A stretch of DNA of 64,000 nucleotides. Origin: Roseibium sp. MMSF_3412 (GTDB lineage Bacteria > Pseudomonadota > Alphaproteobacteria > Rhizobiales > Stappiaceae). Of the stretch, positions 57,565 through 64,000 are shown in pieces (position 1 is the stretch's first letter; each line of letters opens with the position of its first letter). A program made the position numbers and the translations under genes. The notes beneath the pieces are model-generated. The model made no database searches. It worked only from the letters and a program-made list of their open reading frames with translations, and had not been told where the DNA came from. The DNA lies in NCBI RefSeq assembly GCF_030733265.1, contig NZ_JASHJI010000018.1, positions 1-64,000 on the forward strand, written 5' to 3'.

Positions 57565-58452
57565 CTACTGCTGAAGCGCCAGGTCCGGCTGCATCGTGAA
57601 CACACCGAACCGCCGTTTGTCGTCAAGCACACGCTTGACGATGTCGGGAGTGATCTCTTCCGCCTCGGTGGCGAACCCGTAGAGCAGGGCGGTGTCGCAA
57701 ATCGTGTTAATGAGGCGCGGTGTGCCTTGCGTCGCATAATAGATCAGGTCGCAAGCGCCCGGCGTAAACAGCGGCCGCTTGGCACCGGCGACTTTCAGCC
57801 TGTGCGCAATGTAGCTGGATACTTCCTGTTGCTCGAGGAACGACAGGTGAAAATCAGACGTGACGCGCTGAACGAATTGTCTGAGGCTGGGTGCCGCCAA
57901 CAGCGTTTTCAACTCGGGCTGCCCGCTCAGGACGATTTGCAGCAGCTCCCGGTTATGCGTGTTAATGTTGGAGAGCATCCGCAGCTCTTCAAGCGTCTCA
58001 GAACCCAGGTTCTGTGCTTCGTCGACAATCAGAACGGTCCTGCGGCCCTGCTCATACTCCTCGATCAGGAAATCCCTGAACTGCTTGTAGAGTTTGACGT
58101 GGGAGTCGGTGTCGAATTCCTGGTCGAAGGCCATCAGAACCCATTGCAGGAGTTCTCCGCCACCGCCGGTGTTCGACAGGAGACCGACACGAACATCGCC
58201 AGGGAGTTTGCTCAGGAGATGCTGGATGAGCGTTGTCTTGCCAGCACCGACTTCTCCGGTGATTACGGTAAAGCCGGCATGATTGACTATACCGTACTCC
58301 AGCATCGCGAACGCCATGCTATGCGGACCGGCCCAGTATATGAAGCGCGGGTCCGGTACCAGCGCGAATGGCTTCGTCAAGAGACCGTAATACGGCTCGT
58401 ACATCATCGACCCCGAGGTACGTGACTGTTCAAATGTTTCGTCGTGTTGCAT
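57565..58452 (-). CDS. ExeA-like AAA ATPase of exosortase/PEP-CTERM loci
   Basis: A 295-residue P-loop ATPase with Walker A GEVGAGKTT at 66-74 and Walker B TVLIVDEAQ near 139-147, in the ExeA/GspA-like group regularly encoded in exosortase-associated exopolysaccharide loci. Its precise role is unknown; it is thought to act in polymer export or assembly. The family usually begins MYE, so Met17 (58404), preceded by GGGG, is an alternative to the ATG at 58452. It lies downstream of, and in line with, the VPLPA-CTERM gene. Confidence 0.88.
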   Translation of the reverse strand: MQHDETFEQSRTSGSMMYEPYYGLLTKPFALVPDPRFIYWAGPHSMAFAMLEYGIVNHAGFTVITGEVGAGKTTLIQHLLSKLPGDVRVGLLSNTGGGGELLQWVLMAFDQEFDTDSHVKLYKQFRDFLIEEYEQGRRTVLIVDEAQNLGSETLEELRMLSNINTHNRELLQIVLSGQPELKTLLAAPSLRQFVQRVTSDFHLSFLEQQEVSSYIAHRLKVAGAKRPLFTPGACDLIYYATQGTPRLINTICDTALLYGFATEAEEITPDIVKRVLDDKRRFGVFTMQPDLALQQ

Positions 58453-58827
58453 CGTTCACTATCGGTAAAATAGCAACATATTATTAATTTTGGACGCCGC
58501 TTATCTTACCGTTTCACTCTGTTGCCAATAACCAATTTTTTCGCACATTTTCAAGCTATTACTTGAAAAACCGTAAATACATCAATGCGTCTTTCTAGCA
58601 CATTTTGACGGACCGTTACTAGATAAACTTTGCGTTGAACGCCAATTCTGGGCGCGCTTGCCTTAACGCTAAGGTAGTAATCAATTGCGGCCAAAAGGTA
58701 GCAGGTTTCCGCCTGAAATTTGAGCCACGATTTGGTTACAAGTTGTGCACTCCCGGCACAGATTGAGCCTATGGACTAAGCTGGCCGGAAGCTGCAAGCC
58801 GCGCTTGAGCGTTGCGCAGGACCGCAT
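58453..58827. promoter_or_regulatory. AT-rich region between the VPLPA-CTERM gene and the ATPase gene
   Basis: This 375-base region shows no gene. The segment 58470-58600 directly before the ATPase start is AT-rich and is the likely promoter, so the ATPase may be transcribed apart from the upstream gene. Confidence 0.45.
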
Positions 58828-59529
58828 TCAGACCTTCTTGCGCCGTTGTGCGAGATAGAAACCGGCAAGACCACAACCCAGCAGGAGGCCGGCTGCCGGC
58901 AACGGGACCGGTGTCACGCTCACGAGGTTTTGGCTGTACTTGCTGTTGTTGCGACCGTAACCGAGCGACTCGTAGTAGTCGATATTGTAGGATTGCGTAA
59001 CGGCGCCGCCGAGGTTGCCGAGAAACGTGTTCGCAAAGTTTCGCGCATCCGTGTTGGTTGTCGACTTGAAGTTGCCGTTCTTGACGTCGAAGTTACCGCT
59101 TTTCTCGTAGATGAGTTCCCACAATGCAAGCTGAAACCCTGCGGACTGGTTGTTGTTGTTCAGGTCAAGGCTCGAGTAGGTTGTCTCAAAGAGGCTCTTG
59201 ATATTGGTCTTTTGAGTCTCGCTGAATGTGAACGTGTTGGTGAAAGGCGTGCTTGTGACCTGATAAAGTCCCTTGAGCGAAAGATTGTGGGCAATGTCGA
59301 CGCACCAGGCGATGATGTCGGCAGCGCCCGTATTCAGACGGAAGCCACCGGCAGTCACGCGCTGGTTGACCATGGGGTCACCGTTATTGATGATCCGGAG
59401 CGACTTGCGTCCGCCGCCGTCAAACACGCTGTTGGGATTGGTCTTCGTGAGCGCAATCGGGGCGGAAAGCGCCATGCTCGTACCGGCGAGCAAGATCGCG
59501 AGGGCTGAAAAGGCTGCTTTGAAATTCAT
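58828..59529 (-). CDS. VPLPA-CTERM sorted surface protein with thioester-domain-like Cys/Gln pair
   Basis: A 233-residue protein with signal peptide (about 1-22) and a C-terminal sorting signal: VPLPA at 208-212, a hydrophobic helix and the RRKK end. It is the probable substrate of the XrtD exosortase encoded at 54760. The mature domain has Cys76 in AWCVD and Gln133 in GFQLALWE, spacing and context that resemble the Cys-Gln pairs forming internal thioesters in Gram-positive adhesins. Many PEP-CTERM proteins share this pattern; thioester formation is inferred. ATG at 59529 follows GAGG. Confidence 0.87.
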   Translation of the reverse strand: MNFKAAFSALAILLAGTSMALSAPIALTKTNPNSVFDGGGRKSLRIINNGDPMVNQRVTAGGFRLNTGAADIIAWCVDIAHNLSLKGLYQVTSTPFTNTFTFSETQKTNIKSLFETTYSSLDLNNNNQSAGFQLALWELIYEKSGNFDVKNGNFKSTTNTDARNFANTFLGNLGGAVTQSYNIDYYESLGYGRNNSKYSQNLVSVTPVPLPAAGLLLGCGLAGFYLAQRRKKV

Positions 59530-59822
59530 AACTCAGGGGCCTCATGTCAAATTCAAAGTTGCATCAAATTTTATATAAACCCGCTTATCATTCGCTGCGT
59601 AATGCGGCAAGTTAAAGCGTGTCTTTGAACGGTGAATATTGAGAGTAAGGTTACTATTGATGCGAAAAATATTAAAATTAATGGTAAAAATATAAATTTT
59701 TATTTGTTTTATTGGTGAGTTCTTAAGGTAAACGGGTGTGATAAGCTGGTTTTAGTCGCGTGCTCGCTTGTTCCGGGAGCTCTCAAGAGTCCTGAAACGG
59801 CAACATCTTCTGTCTGCGGACG
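59530..59822. promoter_or_regulatory. Very AT-rich promoter region of the VPLPA-CTERM gene
   Basis: Bases 59630-59730 are a dense A/T tract, the most AT-rich run I noticed in the window. Such tracts are typical targets of nucleoid silencers. It also contains the end of the tyrosine kinase operon; no terminator seen. Confidence 0.5.
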
Positions 59823-60668
59823 TCAGTAGTAGTAGTCTTCAGTCTGGGCGTCTTCGCACTTGTTGAGAACGATCCCGAGAAGTTTGTCCAACTCGCTGAT
59901 CTGCAGTTCACACTCGTCGACTTCTTCCGTCGTGGTCGTCCCGGAGGCAACCACCAGCAAGGACGTGTCCACCCTCGGCAAAAACCCAAGCGCATCGTCA
60001 CTGCTCTTCATCGGCGGCAAATCGAACAGCACAACCTCGGGCGCCAGTTCCTTGTCGATGAACCTGAAAAGATCAAGCATGCGTGGCGCTTGAAGCAATT
60101 CTGAGGAAGCCGGGGTATGGCCGCTGTTCAGTCCGAGGACAAGGTTCGGGTCAACCTGAACGAAGCAATCGCGCGCTTCTTCCGCTCTGCCGAGAAGGTA
60201 TTGCGCTATCGAGCGATCAGGCTCGATATTCAGGGTCGGGGCAATCGACGGACGCCGAAGATCGAGGTCAACGACCACGGTCTTGAGCCCAGGGTTGCGC
60301 GACAGGCTGAACGCCAGATTGAGCGTCACCATTGTCTTGCCGCAACCTGGCGTCGGAGAGGTAATCGCAAGAGATTTCCACTTGTTGTCCGACAGGGCCT
60401 GCCGGACGCGCGTACGCAGGAGATTGAATGCGATATGGTTCGGATCGTCCATTGACTTTGAAACGATCCGCTTCTTTTCCAGGTGATTGTTGTCTATCTC
60501 GACCTGGCGAAGTGGCTTTGGTTCTACCTTTTCGGCAACAGTCACTTCTTCGGCTTTTCGAGCCACAAACGGCGAGGCCGGTTTTTGTACTGGAGTGACC
60601 GGCGCGGTTTCAAAAGCCTCCCCGTCGGTGACGCCCGCCTTCTTTAGCGCACTCTTGATGTGTTCCAC
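59823..60668 (-). CDS. BY-type tyrosine autokinase of exopolysaccharide synthesis (CpsD/CapB-like)
   Basis: A 281-residue cytoplasmic P-loop kinase with Walker A SPTPGCGKT (104-112), Walker A' VVVDLDLRRP (131-140), Walker B VVLFDLPP and a C-terminal tyrosine cluster DYYY, the site of autophosphorylation. Unlike enterobacterial Wzc it is not fused to its membrane activator; the Wzz-type partner is the next gene upstream, as in XrtA-type exosortase loci. Start is GTG at 60668 after GGAG. It probably controls chain length and export through phosphorylation. Confidence 0.9.
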   Translation of the reverse strand: MEHIKSALKKAGVTDGEAFETAPVTPVQKPASPFVARKAEEVTVAEKVEPKPLRQVEIDNNHLEKKRIVSKSMDDPNHIAFNLLRTRVRQALSDNKWKSLAITSPTPGCGKTMVTLNLAFSLSRNPGLKTVVVDLDLRRPSIAPTLNIEPDRSIAQYLLGRAEEARDCFVQVDPNLVLGLNSGHTPASSELLQAPRMLDLFRFIDKELAPEVVLFDLPPMKSSDDALGFLPRVDTSLLVVASGTTTTEEVDECELQISELDKLLGIVLNKCEDAQTEDYYY

Positions 60669-60699
60669 GTTGCAGACTCCAACTTTTCTTTCAGTGCGC

Positions 60700-62253
60700 T
60701 CAGGGTTTCATGAAAGCCGGCAGGAACGGCTCAACCTTCAGCCATACTCTATCCGCCAGCAGTTCGAGCGGTGTGACATAGAGATGCACAATTAACGAGA
60801 CGGCCACAATACCAAGCAGAACAATGCAAACGATTAATAGACGCCGCAAATTTTTGCGGATGCGCTCTCGTCTGGTCGTCACATACGGGATCACCGCGAT
60901 CGGCCGCAGCTTGAGCCGCCGCTCCAGATCCCCTGCGGTTCTGACGCTTTTGTCCAGGAATTCGAGAAGCAACACAAGGGCAGCGCCGACCGCCATCGCG
61001 CCACCGCCGCCTGCTGCAACGATCGCAATCCTGTCGGGCTTGGTGGGAGCGTCGGGAATCGTCGCCTGCTCGAGGACTTCAAAGCGTTCCGCCTGTCTGT
61101 CCTGCTCAAGCCTCTCGCCGATCTCCGCATCTGTAAGCTTGGTTTTGGTTTGGCTGTATTCGTCGCGCAAAAGCTCATAACTGCGAAGCAGCGAGGCAAG
61201 TTCAACCTCAACCGAGGGGGTATTCGCAATACTGGTCTGAAGTTCACCAGCTCTTCTTTCGAAGTTGGCCTTTTGCGTCTCCAGCAATTTCAGACGGGTC
61301 GCCGGATCTGCAGAGAAGCCCTGTTGTGCCATCTGAGCTTTGATCGAAGCGATTTCAAGTTCCGACTGTGCGATCGACCGGTCGAGATCATCTATCGTTC
61401 GCTGTGCGACAAACCCTTTTTCAAGCAGCGGTGTCAAAAGTTCGCGGCGTTCCACGAACGCATCGTAATTCAGTTCCTGGGATTGAAGCCGGAATGCAAG
61501 CTGCTGTTCATTGCCGCTTACAGCGTTGTTCGCGCCGTTCGCCGCCTGCTCAGCCAATATAATCTGCTGATCCAGCAGCTCGATCTGGGACGTGAGTTCC
61601 GAAAGCTTTTCTCGCCTGACGCCGATGGTATCGGGCAGCGATGCTTCATTGTCCCGCTTGTACGCGGCAATGCGCTCTTCCGACGCCAGCAACTCGTTTT
61701 CGAGAGTGGCCAGCTGTTGCTTGAAAAATTCGCTTGTTTCAGCGGCCCGGTTCAATCGCGTCTCAAGGTTCTGAGACAGAATGCTGCTTACCAGCTGGTT
61801 TGCAACACGCGAAGCGGCTCTTGGGTTCGTGTATTGGAACGAGATCTCAAAGCCGACGATCTGCCTGTTGTTGCGCGATCTGGACACGGCGATCTGCTGT
61901 ATCGAAATCGCGTTGCGCATTGCGTCGACGATCTGTGTCGGAGACAGCGCAGGAACGCTATCGCTGTACAGGGAATATTCGGAAGCAATACTCAGCAGAT
62001 TGTTTCTGGCCAGCAGGCGCTGTTCGATGACTTTCAGGCGTTCGCTCGCATCGGCATTGACCGTCGTGGAAGCCAGTTCGGTCGGGATGCGCTGGGATTC
62101 GATCAGAATGACGGACTTGGACTCATAGGTCGGCGGCAGATAATACGCCACGCCAACCGCTACCGCAAAAATCACCAATGCGGGCGCCAGGAAATACATG
62201 TAGCGACGGCGAATTACAGAAGTAATTACGCCAAGGTTAAAACTATGTTCCAT
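60700..62253 (-). CDS. Polysaccharide chain-length determinant (Wzz/PCP family)
   Basis: A 517-residue inner-membrane protein with helices at about 20-40 and 478-500 flanking a long periplasmic coiled-coil region (about 165-390). The N-terminal PPTYESKSVILIESQRIPTEL is typical. It partners the tyrosine kinase encoded 31 bases downstream. A further hydrophobic stretch near 425-445 is consistent with the PEP-CTERM-locus chain-length family. Likely regulates polymer size and links to the outer-membrane exporter. Confidence 0.9.
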   Translation of the reverse strand: MEHSFNLGVITSVIRRRYMYFLAPALVIFAVAVGVAYYLPPTYESKSVILIESQRIPTELASTTVNADASERLKVIEQRLLARNNLLSIASEYSLYSDSVPALSPTQIVDAMRNAISIQQIAVSRSRNNRQIVGFEISFQYTNPRAASRVANQLVSSILSQNLETRLNRAAETSEFFKQQLATLENELLASEERIAAYKRDNEASLPDTIGVRREKLSELTSQIELLDQQIILAEQAANGANNAVSGNEQQLAFRLQSQELNYDAFVERRELLTPLLEKGFVAQRTIDDLDRSIAQSELEIASIKAQMAQQGFSADPATRLKLLETQKANFERRAGELQTSIANTPSVEVELASLLRSYELLRDEYSQTKTKLTDAEIGERLEQDRQAERFEVLEQATIPDAPTKPDRIAIVAAGGGGAMAVGAALVLLLEFLDKSVRTAGDLERRLKLRPIAVIPYVTTRRERIRKNLRRLLIVCIVLLGIVAVSLIVHLYVTPLELLADRVWLKVEPFLPAFMKP

Positions 62254-62295
62254 CGATCTTGAACCACATTTAATTTTGCGAACCGGCGATACGCT

Positions 62296-64000
62296 CTATT
62301 CGGTTTCAGCCGCCGGACGAGGTTGTTTCAGGCGTTCCAGTGTTTGTCTGGCCAATTCCTGATCTTCTTCTGTCATAAGTGTCTTAAGAACCAATGCACG
62401 CTCGAGCACATCGATTGCGTCCTGGGTCTGGTCCAGCGCTGCCAGCGTCATTCCGTAATGGTATTGCGCAAGGCCCATGTTGGACAGTCCTTCCGCGGAT
62501 GCTCTCAAAAGGGGCAGAGCAGAGGAATAGTCATTCTTCAGGTAGTAGATCCAGCCCAGTGTGTCCTTGTACTGCGGCACTTCGGATGTTCTGAAACGTT
62601 GTGCGATCTCGAGCGCGCGCTCAAGCGAGGCCTCGTCACCGCGACGCTCGGAGAGCAGGCTTGCCAAATCGTTGGCTACAATCGTCGAACTCGGATCGGC
62701 CTCGAACATTTTTTCGTAGACGGCGATGGCTTCGTCGAAGCGTTCCATGCGCTGCAACACTGTCGTCAGCATCAATTGAAGTGCGGTGCTCGCTTCGTCC
62801 TTTTCAAGGCCCGCCAGAATTGCTTCCTCGGCTTTTTGAGGTTGCGATGACGCAAGGTAAAACTGGGCGAGGGCAGTGTCACCGGAGGCGTCGCTGTTGT
62901 CGGCAGCTGCCAGTTTGAAGGCTTCCTCGGCCTTGTCACGTTCGCCATTCGACATATGCACTGCGCCGAGTAGCAAACGGGCCTGAACGTTGTCGGGTGC
63001 GCTCTCAAGTTCGGACTGCAGCCTTTCCAGAGCCTTTTCCTGCTGACCTGACCGGACATAGGCGCGAACGAGTTCTGGAAGAAGCTCCTGGTTTTCTTTG
63101 CTTGAGGCCATCGACTCCTCGAGAAAATCCAGGTTTTCTTCGTGCTTTTGTTGTCCGCCAAGCGCTGCTGCCGTGATTTTGTCCGCAAAACGGGCATTGT
63201 TTTGATTGTCCGAGTTGCGGAGAAGTTCAGCGATTTGCTGTGCGCCCACGAAGTCGCGCTTCGCGAGTTTCTGTTGGGCAAGCAGCGACAGCACTTCGTG
63301 GTTCGTCGGATCCTGTTCGCGTATGGCCTCTAGAATACGTTCTGCTTGCTCGGCTTTGCCGTGACGAAAAAGGTACCGCACCATGGGAAGTCCAGCGGTC
63401 GCGGACTGGTTGTCGAGCGCGAATGCCTTGGCAAACTCCTCTTCAGCCAGAATGGACGAACCGTTGCGCTCGTGTGCTTCGGCAAGCAGAAGTCGCAGCC
63501 GGGCGTCATTCGGAGCCTCGTTGAGAGCAACAAGAATGTCGTCGGCAGCACCTGCATTGTCGCTGTTCGAAAGCTTGATAGCAGCACGCAATCGAAGCGC
63601 CTCGACATTTTTGGAGTCGACGTCGAGCGTTTCGGAAACATAGGCTTCGGATTGCTCGATCTCGCCGGTCTCAAACAGCATTGCAGCGAGCAAAAGACGC
63701 GCTCTTGTCTTTTCCTCTGTCCCGGTTGCTTCGGCCAGAACGGACTGCATGTAGTCAATGGCTTGCTGCTCATTCCCGGTGGAGAAATTCAGCTGCGTCA
63801 GCGCTGCCTGGAGCGGATGCGGATCGCCGCCGCCTTCCTTGCGCGCCTCGATCAGTGTTTCGAGTTCATTCCTGGCGGCATCCTGGCCTTTTTGCGACAA
63901 GACAAATGATACCAGCCGCATTTGAGCTGCGTCATCATCCTGCTTGTCTTTCGCAAGCTGTCTCATAACACGTTCAGCGTCTGCCGGACGGTCCTTGCTC
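62296..64000 (-). CDS. TPR-repeat protein, PrsT-like, N-terminus beyond the window
   Basis: The frame is open to the right edge and continues upstream of the first internal ATG at 63966 (reading SKDRPADAERV before MRQLAKD), so this is the C-terminal 567 residues of a longer gene. It consists of tandem tetratricopeptide repeats with an alanine/leucine/glutamate-rich pattern. Position at the head of a TPR-Wzz-kinase operon resembles PrsT lipoproteins of exosortase loci, which are about 900 residues long. A structural role in polymer export is inferred. Confidence 0.82.
   Translation of the reverse strand, partial: SKDRPADAERVMRQLAKDKQDDDAAQMRLVSFVLSQKGQDAARNELETLIEARKEGGGDPHPLQAALTQLNFSTGNEQQAIDYMQSVLAEATGTEEKTRARLLLAAMLFETGEIEQSEAYVSETLDVDSKNVEALRLRAAIKLSNSDNAGAADDILVALNEAPNDARLRLLLAEAHERNGSSILAEEEFAKAFALDNQSATAGLPMVRYLFRHGKAEQAERILEAIREQDPTNHEVLSLLAQQKLAKRDFVGAQQIAELLRNSDNQNNARFADKITAAALGGQQKHEENLDFLEESMASSKENQELLPELVRAYVRSGQQEKALERLQSELESAPDNVQARLLLGAVHMSNGERDKAEEAFKLAAADNSDASGDTALAQFYLASSQPQKAEEAILAGLEKDEASTALQLMLTTVLQRMERFDEAIAVYEKMFEADPSSTIVANDLASLLSERRGDEASLERALEIAQRFRTSEVPQYKDTLGWIYYLKNDYSSALPLLRASAEGLSNMGLAQYHYGMTLAALDQTQDAIDVLERALVLKTLMTEEDQELARQTLERLKQPRPAAETE

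Noticed and set aside
57130..58425. Long plus-strand reading frame of 431 codons across the ATPase gene
   Set aside because: Most of it lies antisense to the well-conserved ExeA-like ATPase; no motif or ribosome site supports it.

Overview
The window comes from the chromosome (or a large replicon) of an alphaproteobacterium, most likely a marine Rhodobacterales- or Stappiaceae-like species. That assignment is inferred from gene content: TRAP and Liv-type transporters, a BKACE enzyme, an XrtD/VPLPA-CTERM exosortase system and overall style. I cannot fix the genus. No rRNA, tRNA or CRISPR was seen.

Region 1 (1-7216) is a coenzyme F420 island. cofD, cofC, fbiC (a CofG-CofH fusion), a glucose-6-phosphate dehydrogenase of the actinobacterial Fgd type, and cofE lie head to tail. 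A luciferase-like F420/flavin oxidoreductase is transcribed divergently. The set would make F420, reduce it with glucose-6-phosphate and offer one user enzyme.

Region 2 (7224-22438) is a 16-gene, single-strand catabolic operon for a hydroxylated aromatic, controlled by a divergent LysR regulator (22536-23486). It encodes two intradiol (hydroxyquinol-type) dioxygenases, an FAD phenol hydroxylase, maleylacetate reductase, a BKACE that could cleave 3-oxoadipate, a RutE-like nitroreductase, two YciI proteins, an exported VOC protein, and two uptake systems (a fused TRAP carrier and a complete Liv-type ABC transporter). It converges on the F420 island with only 7 bp between stop codons.

Region 3 (23500-28400) is a small mixed zone: an ArsR remnant with an intact palindrome upstream, a universal stress protein, a SnoaL-like protein, and a convergent pair of exported proteases. 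One of these carries two complete trypsin-type triads plus PDZ and TPR regions; the other is a subtilase.

Region 4 (28600-54500) is an exopolysaccharide locus: an initiating sugar transferase, the full dTDP-rhamnose pathway, five glycosyltransferases, a Wzy-like polymerase/ligase, a Wzx-like flippase, a pyruvyl transferase, an SGNH esterase, a hexapeptide acyltransferase and a TAT-exported beta-helix protein. Two close paralogues of a roughly 1000-residue beta-helix/PKD/LamG protein lie as 3-kb inverted copies around a four-gene decoration cassette.

Region 5 (54700-64000) is an exosortase block: XrtD with a fused EpsI domain, an ExeA-like ATPase, one VPLPA-CTERM protein with a thioester-domain-like Cys/Gln pair, a BY-type tyrosine kinase, a Wzz-type protein and the C-terminal part of a TPR protein that runs off the right edge.

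A 262-bp non-autonomous element with CTAG target duplication sits at 56791-57052. An inverted copy, 95% identical over the 162 bases visible, occupies the left edge and abuts the stop codon of the first gene.
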